Assembly (NCBI GenBank): GCA_903824965.1
Contig: CAIJYR010000085.1
Location: 1 to 38,705, forward strand
Reading direction: 5' to 3'
Origin: an uncultured Thiotrichales bacterium
GTDB taxonomy: Bacteria > Pseudomonadota > Gammaproteobacteria > CAIRSR01
DNA: 38,705 bases
Part shown: positions 25,006 through 35,632 of the stretch, one piece after another
Layout of the letters: every line of letters begins with the position of its first letter
How positions within the stretch are numbered: the stretch's first letter is position 1
Position numbers and translations under genes: made by a program
The notes under the pieces: model-generated
Database searches by the model: none
What the model was told of the DNA's origin: nothing
The model's input: only the letters and a program-made list of their open reading frames with translations

Positions 25006-27312
25006 ATGACCATCGCCCCCTCTCAGAACACCGAATGGACAGAGCAACTGCCCCTGTCTACCTTCACCGAGAAGGCATACCTGGATTATTCCATGTACGT
25101 CATCCTCGATCGCGCCCTGCCACACATCGGCGATGGACTGAAACCCGTGCAACGACGGATCATCTATGCCATGTCCCAACTTGGGCTTGCCGCCGGTGCC
25201 AAACCAAAAAAATCAGCACGCACCGTCGGGGACGTCCTCGGCAAGTACCACCCCCACGGAGACAGCGCCTGTTACGAAGCCATGGTGCTGATGGCACAGT
25301 CCTTTGCGTTTCGCTATCCGCTCATCGATGGACAGGGCAACTGGGGGTCATCCGACGATCCGAAATCCTTTGCTGCCATGCGCTATACCGAAGCACGGCT
25401 TTCCCGTTTCGCGGACGTCCTGCTTGCCGAAGTTGATCAAGGTACGGTGGACTGGGTGCAAAACTTCGACGGTACCCTAGAGGAACCTCCGTTGCTGCCC
25501 GCCCGTTTGCCACACATCTTGCTCAATGGAACCACCGGCATTGCAGTGGGCATGGCGACAGATGTTCCCCCACACAATGTGCGAGAAGTCGCCAGTGCGT
25601 GCATTTATCTGCTGGAGCAGCCGGAAGCCACCCTAGAAGACGTGTGCGCTTTGATCCCTGGCCCGGATTATCCGACCGAAGCAGAAATCATCACACCCCC
25701 CGAAGACCTGATCCGCCTCTACCGCAGTGGAGGAGGGTCGCTACGGATGCGTGCTCGCTGGGCGAAAGACGACGACGGCAACCCCAACATCGTGATCTCG
25801 GCGCTTCCTTACCAAGTCTCCCCTGCACGGGTCTTAGAACAGATCGCTGCACAAATGGCAGCCAAAAAACTGCCGCTCGTCGAGGATCTGCGCGACGAAT
25901 CGAACCATGAAGACCCAACACGTCTCGTCATCGTGCCACGATCCAATCGGGTCGATGCTACTGAACTCATGGCCCACCTTTTTGCCACCACCGACCTAGA
26001 GCGCAGTTACCGTGTCAACCTCAACATCATCGGCCTAGACGGTCGACCCCAAGTCAAGAATCTCTTGCAGTTGCTGAGTGAGTGGCTGATCTACCGAACA
26101 CGCACCGTCCGGCGGCGTTTGACACACCGTTTGGATCGTATCCTACGTCGGATCCATATCCTAGAAGGACTCCTGATCGCCTACCTCAACATCGAGGAGG
26201 TGATTCACATCATCCGGTTCGACGAATACCCAAAACCAGCACTCATGGATCGCTTCCACCTCTCGGAACCCCAAGCAGAGGCCATCTTAGAACTGAAATT
26301 GCGCCATCTTGCGCGACTCGAAGAGCTGGAGATCCGAGGGGAACAGGCAACCCTCGCACAAGAGCGCGACGCATTGCAACGCACCTTGGGTGATGAGAGT
26401 ATTTTAAAGCAACTGATTATAAAAGAAATTCAGGCAGATGCCGAACAATACGGAGATACGCGCCGATCACCCATCGTCAGGGTGGTGCCCGTACCCGCCA
26501 AACCCATCGACGAAGCCAACCTCGCACCCACAGAACCCGTGACCGTGGTACTTTCCGCCAGGGGATGGATACGTGCGGCAAAAGGGCATGAACTCGATCC
26601 CACCACCCTCAATTACAAAGCAGGCGATCACTTCCTAGCCAGTGCGCGAGGGCGCAGCAACCAATCGGCGATATTTCTCGACAGCACCGGACGGAGTTTT
26701 GCCCTCCCTGCCCATACGTTGCCCTCGGCGAGAGGGCAGGGGGAGCCGCTGTCCGGTCGGTGTGCGCCGCCCACGGGCGCTGCTTTTCTGACCGTCCTGA
26801 TGGGTGCCCCCGAAGAATCGTTCGTACTGGGCACGGATAGGGGGTACGGATTCATCGTGACCCTGGATGACCTTTCTACTCGCAATCGTGCGGGCAAAGT
26901 AGTCATTACCGTACCAGAAGGTGCCCATGTACTGCCTCCTTTGCCCCTTACCGATCCGGCCTCGCGTTTGGTCGTGCTCACCAATACGGGCCACCTCTTA
27001 TTGTTCTCTGTGGAAGAACTGCCTCGAATGCCGCGTGGGAAAGGCGTAAAATTGATGAGCCTTGTCTCCATAGGCGAAGAACGGGAGCATGTGCTCGGCT
27101 GGATCTTGGTACAACCAGGAGAAGGGGTGGGGATTCGATCTGGAAAACGAATACTGTCCTTGTCGGGTAAAGAGTTAGAACACTATATGGGCCAACGAGC
27201 CAAACGTGGGTTGAAACTCCCCCGTGGCTATCAAAAAGCAGAGTCGCTGCAAGTGATCGCAGTCGATAAGGTCACGAGCGGCGTTCGTGAAATCCTGCCT
27301 GGCCCTTCTTGA
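25006..27312 (+). CDS. parC: DNA topoisomerase IV subunit A
   Basis: DNA-cleaving subunit that decatenates daughter chromosomes together with ParE. The 768 residues start in the conserved [36 protein letters not shown]. The catalytic tyrosine is Y127 in [11 protein letters not shown]. The quinolone-resistance region reads [14 protein letters not shown], with wild-type-like Ser and Glu-equivalent positions. The C-terminal beta-propeller is of the ParC type (ends [19 protein letters not shown]) and lacks a GyrA box, which with the length distinguishes it from GyrA. parE is not in the window. Divergent from dnaA and convergent with parA. Confidence 0.93.
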   Translation: MTIAPSQNTEWTEQLPLSTFTEKAYLDYSMYVILDRALPHIGDGLKPVQRRIIYAMSQLGLAAGAKPKKSARTVGDVLGKYHPHGDSACYEAMVLMAQSFAFRYPLIDGQGNWGSSDDPKSFAAMRYTEARLSRFADVLLAEVDQGTVDWVQNFDGTLEEPPLLPARLPHILLNGTTGIAVGMATDVPPHNVREVASACIYLLEQPEATLEDVCALIPGPDYPTEAEIITPPEDLIRLYRSGGGSLRMRARWAKDDDGNPNIVISALPYQVSPARVLEQIAAQMAAKKLPLVEDLRDESNHEDPTRLVIVPRSNRVDATELMAHLFATTDLERSYRVNLNIIGLDGRPQVKNLLQLLSEWLIYRTRTVRRRLTHRLDRILRRIHILEGLLIAYLNIEEVIHIIRFDEYPKPALMDRFHLSEPQAEAILELKLRHLARLEELEIRGEQATLAQERDALQRTLGDESILKQLIIKEIQADAEQYGDTRRSPIVRVVPVPAKPIDEANLAPTEPVTVVLSARGWIRAAKGHELDPTTLNYKAGDHFLASARGRSNQSAIFLDSTGRSFALPAHTLPSARGQGEPLSGRCAPPTGAAFLTVLMGAPEESFVLGTDRGYGFIVTLDDLSTRNRAGKVVITVPEGAHVLPPLPLTDPASRLVVLTNTGHLLLFSVEELPRMPRGKGVKLMSLVSIGEEREHVLGWILVQPGEGVGIRSGKRILSLSGKELEHYMGQRAKRGLKLPRGYQKAESLQVIAVDKVTSGVREILPGPS

Positions 27313-27413
27313 TTTCTATTGTAACTGTAACCGGAACGGCTCAGGAGGGGTGCTGTTGTCACGCGCCGATGACGCTGGTTCATCTGAGGCGAGGCGACCC
27401 CACTCCTACCCAC

Positions 27414-28193
27414 CTACTCGGGTACGCTGGCCTCACGACGCGCCATCTCACTGGCCAACGCAAGATACGCTAGGGCACCGCGAGAAGCACGATCGTAGAG
27501 CAACACGGGCTGACCATGGCTCGGTGCCTCTGCCAAGCGAACATTGCGGGGAATGATCGTGGTGTACAGCTGCTCCCGAAAATGGGTCAAAAGCTGGCCT
27601 GAGACTTCGTTGGCGAGGTTATTCCGTGGATCGAACATGGTGCGCAACAATCCCGCGATACGCAACTTGGGATTGAGTTTGAGGCGGATTTTTTCAATGG
27701 TTGTGATGAGCGCAGTCAGTCCCTCCAGCGCATAATACTCGCACTGGATCGGGATTAAAGCGGCGTGTGCAGCCACCAGCGCATTGACCGTCAACATGTT
27801 GAGCGACGGTGGACAATCAATCAAAATGAAGTCGTACTTCTCTCGCACTTGCGAGAGCGCAAGACGCAGACGTTGTTCCCGCAGTTTGGCGTCGAGCAAC
27901 TCTACTTCGGCGGCTGTCAGGTTCCCGTTGGCGGGCAACAGCGTGTACCCCGCTTCGGGAAGTGACACGGCTACCTCTGAGAGGTGCAGCGTACCCATCA
28001 CGACTTCGTAACTTGACCCTTTGTCTAGGCGGTTCTTGTCTACACCACTCCCCATAGTGGCATTCCCTTGGGGATCCAGATCCACCAACAACACACGGTG
28101 TCGGTTAGCCGCAAGACAGGCAGCCAAGTTAATGGTGGTGGTAGTCTTACCTACACCACCCTTCTGGTTGGTTATTGCAATGGTCTTACCCAT
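27414..28193 (-). CDS. ParA/Soj-family ATPase
   Basis: Deviant-Walker ATPase that binds DNA as an ATP dimer and positions partner complexes on the nucleoid. The ATG at 28193 gives 259 residues starting MGKTIAITNQKGGVGKTTTT; an in-frame TTG at 28208 adds five. The signature lysine of the deviant Walker A (KGGVGKT), DLDPQGNAT, and IDCPPSLNMLTVNAL are present. The size fits chromosomal Soj/ParA without an N-terminal DNA-binding extension. parB normally follows directly; here the downstream neighbour is the convergent parC end. Its cargo is therefore uncertain: chromosome origin with a distant ParB, or another structure. Confidence 0.92.
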   Translation of the reverse strand: MGKTIAITNQKGGVGKTTTTINLAACLAANRHRVLLVDLDPQGNATMGSGVDKNRLDKGSSYEVVMGTLHLSEVAVSLPEAGYTLLPANGNLTAAEVELLDAKLREQRLRLALSQVREKYDFILIDCPPSLNMLTVNALVAAHAALIPIQCEYYALEGLTALITTIEKIRLKLNPKLRIAGLLRTMFDPRNNLANEVSGQLLTHFREQLYTTIIPRNVRLAEAPSHGQPVLLYDRASRGALAYLALASEMARREASVPE

Positions 28194-28344
28194 GTGAATG
28201 GATTCCAAAGTTATCTAGCCGCCGCTCCGTGGCGATATAATGACACCCCCCCTTCGGTACACCCGTAGCAAGGGATGTGATGATTACAGATACGCATACT
28301 CGGTGTGCTGACCACTTCTGCTTCTGCCAACCTGTAGAGGTTAC

Positions 28345-28989
28345 ATGATGCTTGAAAAAATTGCCCTCTTCTCCGGATTGTCCGCAGAAGATCTTACCAC
28401 CCTGCGTGCCCGCATCGTCCGTAAGCACTACCCACGGAACACCATCGTCATGACCCAAGGGGACAAAACCAGCTCCCTCTACCTCATTGATACGGGAACT
28501 GTAAAGGTGTTTGTCAGCGACAAAGACGGAAACGAGTTTATCCTTGGTATTTTAGAGGGAAAAGACCACTTCGGTGAACTGTCGTTGCTAGATGAAGACC
28601 CCCGTGCTGCCTCCGTGATGACCCTTGAACCCTGTTGTTTATGGACCATCACACAACAAGACTTTCTGGCATGGGCGAGACAACGTCCCGAAGTCCTGAT
28701 GAATCTGATCCGATCCCTGGTTAAACGCATCCGCATACTGGACGACGATCTTACCAGCCTTGCCCTCCTGGATGTCTATGGGCGCACGGTTCGGTTATTA
28801 TTGCAACGATCCGTAGAAGTCGATCACAAGCGGGTGGTCGATCACATCACGCAACAAGAGATCGCAAACATGGTGGGGGCTTCACGGGAAATGGTGAGTC
28901 GGATCTTAAAGGGCCTCCGACAAGGTGGCTATATCGAACTGGATGGTAAGCGTATCATCATCAAGACGCCTCTGCCGCGTGCTTGGTGA
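28345..28989 (+). CDS. Crp/Fnr-family transcriptional regulator
   Basis: A 214-residue DNA-binding regulator. The N-terminal cyclic-nucleotide-binding beta-barrel (about 8-118) has the GDKTSSLYLIDTGTVKV and GELSLLDEDPRAASV segments. A long dimer helix is followed by a winged helix-turn-helix (about 150-205: ITQQEIANMVGASREMVSRILKGLRQGGYIEL). The GELSL and RAAS residues resemble the cAMP pocket of Crp. There is no N-terminal cysteine cluster, so it is not an oxygen-sensing Fnr. The start is ATGATG with an AGAGG upstream. dxs begins 93 bases downstream on the same strand, divergent from parA. Targets are unknown. Confidence 0.92.
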   Translation: MMLEKIALFSGLSAEDLTTLRARIVRKHYPRNTIVMTQGDKTSSLYLIDTGTVKVFVSDKDGNEFILGILEGKDHFGELSLLDEDPRAASVMTLEPCCLWTITQQDFLAWARQRPEVLMNLIRSLVKRIRILDDDLTSLALLDVYGRTVRLLLQRSVEVDHKRVVDHITQQEIANMVGASREMVSRILKGLRQGGYIELDGKRIIIKTPLPRAW

Positions 28990-29082
28990 ACAGAAACCAG
29001 ACTTGAACACCAGGATTCACGTACCGTTACCCTCACCGGAGCTGCCGCATCCTCCCCTTCTTCAAGGATCTTACGCGAACCC

Positions 29083-30978
29083 ATGGCCGAGGACAGCACC
29101 ACTCCCCTGCTTGATACCATCGACTCACCGCACGATCTACGCCTCCTGCCGGAAGCAGACCTTCCTATCTTGGCTGACGAACTACGGGCGTTTCTTATCC
29201 GATCCGTGGGACGTACCGGTGGTCATTTGGCTGCGAGCCTCGGTACGGTCGAGCTGACCCTTGCATTGCACTACGTATTCAACACCCCCGACGATCGCTT
29301 GGTGTGGGATGTAGGTCATCAAGCCTATATCCATAAGATTCTCACCGGGCGACGGGCTGCCATGGATACCCTGCGTCAAAAGGGTGGATTGGCTGGTTTT
29401 CCCAAACGAGACGAAAGTCCCTATGATGCCTTTGGTGTGGGACACTCGAGCACGTCGATTAGTGCTGCGTTGGGCATGGTCATGGCTGGCACAAACACGA
29501 GCGTGCCACCTCAGGCGGTCGCCATCATTGGGGATGGTGCGATGACTGCGGGTATGGCCTTTGAGGCACTGAACCATGCGGGTGCTCTGGAGGCCAACCT
29601 GTTGGTTGTTCTCAATGACAACAAAATGTCCATTTCTCCGAATGTAGGGGCACTCTCCAATTATCTAGCACGCATTCTTTCGGGGCCGGTCTACTCCAGT
29701 ATGCGCGAGGGGAGCAAGCGGGTTCTCTCTCAGATTCGCACGCCTGTGTGGGAGTTTGCGCGTCGTGCAGAAGAGCATATCAAAGGGATGCTGGTGCCCG
29801 GCACCTTGTTTGAAGAGCTTGGGTTCAACTACATCGGACCAGTCGATGGGCATGATCTGCCTGTTCTTGTACGTACCCTTCGGAATCTTCGGGCACTCAA
29901 GGGGCCGCGCCTGCTCCATATCGTGACCACCAAAGGCAAGGGCTATCTACCCGCCGAAGACAACCCCTGTGCCTACCATGGGGTCGGTGCTTTTGACCCT
30001 GATACTGGAGAGTTGTTCTCCCCCAAAGACGCAGGCCCAAGTTATACCCAGATCTTTGGGGATTGGTTGTGCGACATGGCTGCTATGGACGATCGACTCG
30101 TGGGCATCACCCCCGCTATGCGCGAGGGGTCGGGGCTTGTGCGGTTTTCTGAACGCTATCCCGATCGCTATTTTGACGTTGGGATCGCAGAACAGCACGC
30201 GCTCACGTTTGCTGCGGGCCTCGCCTGCGCAGGACGCAGACCCGTCGTCGCCATTTATTCTACGTTCTTGCAACGGGCCTACGATCAGCTGATCCACGAC
30301 ATTGTATTGCAGAACTTGCCTGTGCTCTTTGCCATCGATCGAGCAGGCATTGTTGGCCCCGATGGTCCCACGCATGCGGGGGCTTTTGACCTCTCGTTTT
30401 TGCGTTGCATTCCTGGCTTGGTGCTCATGGCCCCCGCTGACGAAGATGAATGCCGCCAGATGTTGTACACCGGATTTTTATTGGGTGTACCGGCTGCGGT
30501 GCGTTATCCTCGTGGTACTGGGCCTGGCGTTTTGGTGCAGCGCACCATGACCACCTTGCCCCTGGGCCGCGCCCAGGTGCGTCGCAAAGGCGAACGGGTG
30601 GCGCTTCTTGCCTTTGGAAGCATGGTTGCCCCTGCGCTGGTCGCCGCTGAATCGATCAACGCAACGGTCGTAAACATGCGTTTCATCAAACCGCTGGATG
30701 CAGCACTCCTCGTCGAACTTACACACACACACGAACGGTTGATTACCCTCGAAGAGAATGCCATCCAAGGGGGAGCGGGGAGCGCCGTGGCCGAATGTTT
30801 GGCTGCAATGGGGGTCAGTGTATGTATTGAACACCTGGGTTTACCAGATTGTTTTACAGATCAGGGCACACGCGCCGATCTCCTGGCTGAGTTGGGCCTT
30901 GACGCTGCAGGGATTGTGCGCTACCTATCCTCCAACCCCGTTCCCTCCAACCTCCCTCCTAACGACAGTGTTCGCTGA
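29083..30978 (+). CDS. dxs: 1-deoxy-D-xylulose-5-phosphate synthase
   Basis: Thiamine-diphosphate enzyme that condenses pyruvate and glyceraldehyde 3-phosphate, the first step of the MEP isoprenoid route. The 631 residues are normal for the family. Seen in order: [37 protein letters not shown], the ThDP motif [18 protein letters not shown] through [11 protein letters not shown], the transketolase-like [17 protein letters not shown], and [15 protein letters not shown]. The product also feeds thiamine and pyridoxal synthesis. folE2 follows after 12 bases, suggesting an operon. Confidence 0.97.
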   Translation: MAEDSTTPLLDTIDSPHDLRLLPEADLPILADELRAFLIRSVGRTGGHLAASLGTVELTLALHYVFNTPDDRLVWDVGHQAYIHKILTGRRAAMDTLRQKGGLAGFPKRDESPYDAFGVGHSSTSISAALGMVMAGTNTSVPPQAVAIIGDGAMTAGMAFEALNHAGALEANLLVVLNDNKMSISPNVGALSNYLARILSGPVYSSMREGSKRVLSQIRTPVWEFARRAEEHIKGMLVPGTLFEELGFNYIGPVDGHDLPVLVRTLRNLRALKGPRLLHIVTTKGKGYLPAEDNPCAYHGVGAFDPDTGELFSPKDAGPSYTQIFGDWLCDMAAMDDRLVGITPAMREGSGLVRFSERYPDRYFDVGIAEQHALTFAAGLACAGRRPVVAIYSTFLQRAYDQLIHDIVLQNLPVLFAIDRAGIVGPDGPTHAGAFDLSFLRCIPGLVLMAPADEDECRQMLYTGFLLGVPAAVRYPRGTGPGVLVQRTMTTLPLGRAQVRRKGERVALLAFGSMVAPALVAAESINATVVNMRFIKPLDAALLVELTHTHERLITLEENAIQGGAGSAVAECLAAMGVSVCIEHLGLPDCFTDQGTRADLLAELGLDAAGIVRYLSSNPVPSNLPPNDSVR

Positions 30979-30990
30979 AAGAAAAGAACC

Positions 30991-31785
30991 ATGACCAATC
31001 CCACCATCGCTGATGTTCAAAACGACCCAGATACCCGACGGATTGCTATTGATAAAGTCGGTATCAAAGATATCCGCTATCCCGTGCGGATCAGTGAGCG
31101 CAGTGGCGGTGAGCAGCACACCGTTGCCCATTTCAACATGTACGTGAATCTACCCCATCATTTTAAGGGTACGCACATGTCGCGTTTTGTCAAAATCCTC
31201 AACCATCACGAACGGGAGATCACACCTAGTTCTTTTCAGGACATGTTGGTGGAGATGACTAAACTCCTAGAGGCAGAGGCTGGTCATATTGAGATGACAT
31301 TTCCTTATTTTGTTCGTAAGACTGCTCCTGTGTCTGGCGTGCAGAGCCTGATGGATTATGCCGTAACCTTTGTGGGTGAGATTCAGGGCAAAACACCGAC
31401 TCTCTGGATCAAAGTAGTTGTACCTGTGACGAGCCTTTGTCCCTGCTCTAAGGAAATTTCCTGTCATGGCGCTCATAACCAGCGATCGCATGTCACTGTG
31501 ACTGTGCGCACGGCGGGTTTCGTTTGGATCGAGGAATTGATTGATCTTGTGGAAAAACAGGCATCCTCTGCGTTATACAGCCTCCTCAAGCGCACGGATG
31601 AGAAATATGTCACCGAACGTGCCTATGAGAACCCGAAATTTGTGGAGGACATGGTGCGCGATGTGGCTGCCCAACTGAATGCCCATGATCGGATCAGTGC
31701 CTATACGGTAGAATCCGAGAATTTCGAGTCGATTCACAACCACTCGGCGTATGCACTGATTCATATGGACAAAAAGTGCAGTTGA
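30991..31785 (+). CDS. folE2: GTP cyclohydrolase I, type IB
   Basis: Converts GTP to dihydroneopterin triphosphate for tetrahydrofolate synthesis, or toward queuosine-type products. FolE2 can use metals other than zinc, unlike classic FolE. The 264 residues show the FolE2 hallmarks: [38 protein letters not shown] and the catalytic segment [19 protein letters not shown] with C150 and C152. It is placed between dxs and a methyltransferase with gaps of 12 and 19 bases. The co-location with dxs is probably just cofactor-gene grouping. Confidence 0.96.
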   Translation: MTNPTIADVQNDPDTRRIAIDKVGIKDIRYPVRISERSGGEQHTVAHFNMYVNLPHHFKGTHMSRFVKILNHHEREITPSSFQDMLVEMTKLLEAEAGHIEMTFPYFVRKTAPVSGVQSLMDYAVTFVGEIQGKTPTLWIKVVVPVTSLCPCSKEISCHGAHNQRSHVTVTVRTAGFVWIEELIDLVEKQASSALYSLLKRTDEKYVTERAYENPKFVEDMVRDVAAQLNAHDRISAYTVESENFESIHNHSAYALIHMDKKCS

Positions 31786-31804
31786 CTTTCACAGAGGTTT
31801 GTCC

Positions 31805-32458
31805 ATGAATGATCTTTCCAGTCTCTCAGGGTATCAATACACCGATGCTGCCCATAACCACGCACATGACTATTTATTACCAACGGTGTTACAACAGCTG
31901 GATGACTTAGATCGTGCGGGAGGCGAACGCAGGTTATTTGAGCTTGGCTGTGGTAACGGAAGTGTGGCGCACACACTTACCCAGCGCGGCTGGGATGTCA
32001 TCGGCGTTGACTCGTCTAGCGATGGCATACGCTATGCGAATCGCCACTATCCCGCACTGAAGCTTTATGCAGGATCAGCCTATGATGACTTAGTCAAACG
32101 GTACGGACGCTTTCCAGTCGTGTTGAGCCTAGAAGTGGTTGAACATGTTTATTTTCCGCGCCAATACGCAGCAACACTATTCTCACTGCTGCAGAACGGT
32201 GGGGTTGCTCTCTTGTCAACGCCGTATCATGGTTACTGGAAAAACCTCACGATAGCTCTTATAGGAAAAATGGACGCGCATTTTACGGCGCTATGGGAAC
32301 ACGGTCACATTAAATTCTGGTCTATCAACACACTCACCATCCTGCTCAAAGAAGCTGGTTTCTGCAATATCTGTTTTGAACGGGTTGGACGCATTCCTCC
32401 GTTAGCAAAATCAATGATTGCGATAGCACAGCGTCTCGATTCAAGCACCTCCGCTTAA
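31805..32458 (+). CDS. Class I SAM-dependent methyltransferase
   Basis: A 217-residue soluble methyltransferase of the UbiG/Methyltransf_11-23 type. Motif I is LFELGCGNG (44-52). The acidic residue ending strand 2 is in VIGVDSSSDG, and the LSLEVVEHV segment is typical of the post-motif II region. The ATG at 31805 has AGAGG seven bases upstream; the in-frame TTG at 31799 is rejected. The substrate is unknown. Its C-terminal half (FWSINTLTILLKEAGFCNICFERVGRIPPLAKSM) is like enzymes acting on lipids or sugars. Last gene of the dxs-folE2 run. Confidence 0.88.
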   Translation: MNDLSSLSGYQYTDAAHNHAHDYLLPTVLQQLDDLDRAGGERRLFELGCGNGSVAHTLTQRGWDVIGVDSSSDGIRYANRHYPALKLYAGSAYDDLVKRYGRFPVVLSLEVVEHVYFPRQYAATLFSLLQNGGVALLSTPYHGYWKNLTIALIGKMDAHFTALWEHGHIKFWSINTLTILLKEAGFCNICFERVGRIPPLAKSMIAIAQRLDSSTSA

Positions 32459-32504
32459 ACTTATGAGTAGATCAACCTTTGTTGTTGGTTGAATTGCTGA
32501 TTGA

Positions 32505-33539
32505 TCACGGCGCAGGGTTTGGGTATTTTTGGTGTACCGCTTCGATTTGTTCCAGAGTCTCGGTAGAAAGCGTGATACGACAACTGTCCAGATTTTCTTG
32601 TAATTGCTGCACGCTGGTTGCGCCAAGAATCACGCTGTTCATGAACCAACGGGTGCGTACATAGGCAAGCGCCAGAGCGGTCGGTGTTAGTCCTGCCTCT
32701 TGTGCAATGCGTACATATTCAATCGTTGCCACACGTACACTGGATTTGGTATAACGCTGACCGAAACCAGGAAAAAGAGTGATTCTGCCATGCGCTTGTG
32801 GATTGGCAAGGTATTTTCCAGTCAACCATCCAAACGCCAACGGACTGTACGCGAGCAGTCCCACGTTCAAATGGCGACACACTTCGGACAATCCTGATTC
32901 AAACGTACGATTGAGCAAATGGTAGGCGTTTTGTACGCTGACGATTTTTGGCAGACCCAAAGTAGTTGCACAACGCATGAATTCGACAACACCCCAAGGG
33001 GTTTCATTGCTGAGACCCAGATAGCGTACTTTGCCAGCACGCACCCAGTCTGCCAATGCTTGGAGTTGTTCTACAATGGGGATGTGCTCACGTTCTTGGG
33101 CGACGTCATAACTGGTCGCACCAAACATCGGTACATAGCGATCGGGCCAGTGGATTTGATAAAGATCAATGTAATCCGTCTGTAAGCGGCGCAAACTGTC
33201 ATGGAGTGCAGCGTCGATCTGTTCACGGCGAATGCGTGGGCCATTGCGTATCCAGTCGAAACCACGGCCTGGTCCTGTGATTTTTGTGGCCACGATGAGT
33301 TGATCCCGTGGTTGGTGTGCGAGCCAGGTACCTACATACTGTTCGGTGCGATGTACCGTTTCAGGGCGTGGTGGGATGGGGTACATTTCTGCAGTATCGA
33401 TAAAATTGACCCCCTGTGACACGGCACAATCGAGTTGTGCATGGGCCTCTGCTTCGGTATTTTGCTCACCGAAGGTCATGGTGCCAAGGGCCAGGTTTGA
33501 CACATGCAAATCGCTGTCCCCTAAGGGTGCATGGTTCAT
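32505..33539 (-). CDS. Aldo/keto reductase, Tas-like
   Basis: NADPH-dependent oxidoreductase with a TIM-barrel fold, 344 residues (E. coli Tas is 346). The catalytic set is visible: Asp and Tyr in NFIDTAEMYPIPPRPETVHRTE, Lys in IVATKITG and His in DLYQIHWPDR. The cofactor-binding SVILGATSVQQLQENL near the C-terminus is present. The PIPPRPET segment is characteristic of the Tas subgroup. Monocistronic on the minus strand, divergent from the deacetylase-family gene with a 112-base gap. That gap contains a C5/G5 hairpin (33570-33588) followed by a T-run, of unknown role. Confidence 0.94.
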   Translation of the reverse strand: MNHAPLGDSDLHVSNLALGTMTFGEQNTEAEAHAQLDCAVSQGVNFIDTAEMYPIPPRPETVHRTEQYVGTWLAHQPRDQLIVATKITGPGRGFDWIRNGPRIRREQIDAALHDSLRRLQTDYIDLYQIHWPDRYVPMFGATSYDVAQEREHIPIVEQLQALADWVRAGKVRYLGLSNETPWGVVEFMRCATTLGLPKIVSVQNAYHLLNRTFESGLSEVCRHLNVGLLAYSPLAFGWLTGKYLANPQAHGRITLFPGFGQRYTKSSVRVATIEYVRIAQEAGLTPTALALAYVRTRWFMNSVILGATSVQQLQENLDSCRITLSTETLEQIEAVHQKYPNPAP

Positions 33540-33651
33540 CGATATTTCTCTCGTTTGGTTGCGACGGTTCCCCCTGATCCGGTGGGGGAGAGTGGTTTTT
33601 GTGGCAGAATCCGGCCATCATACCGCCCTTTTTCGGTTAGGAGGATAGTCG

Positions 33652-34737
33652 ATGTGGTATAGCATACGCAGGGCCATTCTGTTCGGGATCGTTACCTGGA
33701 TGGGGGGCGTTACGCCCTCACTGGCAGAACCCTCACGGGCAGAACCCTTGCTGACAGAACCCTTGCCAACAAACGGGGTGCTGTCCCCAGTCACTCCTGC
33801 ATTTGCATCGCCCCCTGCGGCTGCGCCACGTCCCGGGGCGCGATCGCTGCTGGAGGCTTGTTGGGAGCCAGAGGGGTTACGCGGAACGTTCACAGATCAC
33901 ACGATTTATTTTGGCCTACCGGATCTTCAGACACCACCGGTGCGCACAACCCCCTTGCACTCTTTGCAACCCCTGCCCGAAGGGTTTGCCCGTTCCATTC
34001 GCTACGTGATGCCACCAAAGGGTGAAAAACTCGTCGCACTCACCTTTGATCTGTCTGAGAAAGCGACAGAAGTGACAGGATACGATGCTGATATCGTGAA
34101 TGTTCTGCGTGATCAGCACGCAAAGGCTACATTTTTCGCAGGGGGGAAGTGGCTCCGTACTCATCCAGAAAAGGGCATGCAACTCATTGCCGATCCACTT
34201 TTTGAGATCGGCAACGATACCTGGACGTATGGCGATTTGCGGATCTTGCACGATCAAGAGGGTATTGATCAGGTGCTTTGGGCGCAGGCGGAGTACGAGT
34301 TGCTCCGAGAGCGTTTATTGGCGCTGCCTTGTGCAGCGATGGCGGGGCCGGAAGCCGCCTCGCGTATTCCTCCCGTGCCCAAGGTCTTTCGTTTCCCTTA
34401 TGGCATTTGTGATGCAAAAGCCCTTGCATCGGTAGCTTCCATGGGACTGTATCCCATCCAGTGGAACATCATGGCCGGAGATCCCGCACGTACCCAAACT
34501 GCCGGACGCATTGTACACAGCATTCTGAGCCAGATTCGTCCTGGATCGATTGTTGTGGCACACGCCAACGGTCGCGGGTGGCACACGGCGGAGGCACTGA
34601 CGGCGCTGATTCCTGAACTGCGTAGGCGTGGCTATCGCTTTGTCACGGTCAGTGAGTTGTTGTTCACGGGTCAGCCCATGGCCGCCGAAGATTGTTACGA
34701 GAGTCAGCCTGGAGATACCCTGCGCTATGAGCACTAA
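33652..34737 (+). CDS. Exported polysaccharide-deacetylase-family protein lacking metal-binding histidines
   Basis: A 361-residue secreted protein: signal peptide (about 1-25, cleavage near SLA-EP), then an Ala/Pro/Glu linker with a repeated xAEP unit, then a NodB-like domain. Motif 1 is intact in form (ALTFDLSE, D133). Motif 2, normally GNHxxxH, reads GNDTWTYGD, so the two metal-ligand histidines are D189 and Y193. Motif 3 (RFPYG), the GDP segment and the late IVVAHANGRGWHT histidine are kept. Close family members carry TFDLCE and GNHAWTH, so the change is specific. It may be a catalytically dead sugar-binding protein or use another mechanism. AGGAGG lies eight bases before the ATG, the best ribosome site in the window. 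Confidence 0.88.
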   Translation: MWYSIRRAILFGIVTWMGGVTPSLAEPSRAEPLLTEPLPTNGVLSPVTPAFASPPAAAPRPGARSLLEACWEPEGLRGTFTDHTIYFGLPDLQTPPVRTTPLHSLQPLPEGFARSIRYVMPPKGEKLVALTFDLSEKATEVTGYDADIVNVLRDQHAKATFFAGGKWLRTHPEKGMQLIADPLFEIGNDTWTYGDLRILHDQEGIDQVLWAQAEYELLRERLLALPCAAMAGPEAASRIPPVPKVFRFPYGICDAKALASVASMGLYPIQWNIMAGDPARTQTAGRIVHSILSQIRPGSIVVAHANGRGWHTAEALTALIPELRRRGYRFVTVSELLFTGQPMAAEDCYESQPGDTLRYEH

Positions 34738-34759
34738 GCACGGCCAGGCATCAGGCAAC

Positions 34760-35575
34760 CTATGTAGCGACCCCAAGGATCAACTCTAAGACCACTTTGC
34801 TCCCGAAATAGGCCAACAGCAAAAAAACAAATCCCGCCAACGTCCAACGAATGGCTACGCGCCCACGCCAGCCAAAACGGTACCGTCCCCACAGCAGGAC
34901 AGCAAACACCACCCACCCCATCATCGACAGCACGGCTTTGTGAACGAGGTGTTGGGTGACGATGTCCTGTAGAAAGGCAAATCCTTTGGCCAACGCTATC
35001 GTGAGCATCGCAAACCCAAGTCCAATCATTTGGAACAAGAGGGTTTCCATGGTCTCCATGGGGGGCAAAAAACGGATGAATCCCCCAGGACGTTTGTGAT
35101 GCAAGTGTGATTCTTGGATGGCGAGCAAGAGCGCCTGTACAGCGGCAATGGAAAGCAAACTATAGGCGAGAATAGAAAAAATGATGTGGAGATCAAGCCC
35201 TATCACATGGCCCTCAATGACGACGTGTTGGGTATGGAAGAGCAAGTCTAGGGCAAGGGCAATCGCTGCCATGGGTAAAATGGCGATGCCAAGGTTTTCG
35301 ATAGGGCGTACCAACGCGGCTGGCATCAGCAACAACACCATCACACACGTGATCAAAGATGCCGCGTGGAAGAAGGCGAAATCAAACCCGTTCTTTGTCA
35401 GAATTTCTTGCGCCAAGACGACTGCGTGCAGCACAGTACCCAGCAACGCAATGGCGATCAGAGAGCGTTTGTCGATTGGCCCCCGCTCTGGGGGGCGCAC
35501 CAGCCGATGCACCAACCCAGCAGCGGCAAAGACGTACAAGGCAATGGCAGAGATACTCAAAAATGTCGTCAGCAT
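34760..35575 (-). CDS. YpjD/CcsA-like membrane protein (cytochrome c assembly family)
   Basis: An integral membrane protein of 271 residues with about eight TM helices. It has the family's conserved features: IIFSILAYSLLSIAAVQALLLAIQE, a MIGLGFAMLTIALAKG helix, and histidines in loops (HTQHVV, LDLHIIF, HLVHKAV) that could bind heme as in CcsA/ResC. The size fits E. coli YpjD (263) rather than the larger CcmF. In many proteobacteria this gene lies next to ffh; here it follows engB with a 57-base gap. Function is inferred from the family only. Confidence 0.85.
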   Translation of the reverse strand: MLTTFLSISAIALYVFAAAGLVHRLVRPPERGPIDKRSLIAIALLGTVLHAVVLAQEILTKNGFDFAFFHAASLITCVMVLLLMPAALVRPIENLGIAILPMAAIALALDLLFHTQHVVIEGHVIGLDLHIIFSILAYSLLSIAAVQALLLAIQESHLHHKRPGGFIRFLPPMETMETLLFQMIGLGFAMLTIALAKGFAFLQDIVTQHLVHKAVLSMMGWVVFAVLLWGRYRFGWRGRVAIRWTLAGFVFLLLAYFGSKVVLELILGVAT

Positions 35576-35632
35576 GGCATCTAACCGTAGGTTGCTTGTT
35601 TACTCGCAGTGGAAGTGCTCGGTGTTGGCACG

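Noticed and set aside
28260-28300. Crp binding site upstream of the Crp/Fnr-type gene
   Set aside because: A TGTGA half-site is present, but the second half (CAGAT) does not match TCACA.
33570-33588. C5/G5 hairpin before the deacetylase-family gene as a terminator
   Set aside because: It lies between divergent starts, where no transcript should end, and the stem is only five to seven pairs. Mentioned with the aldo/keto reductase only.
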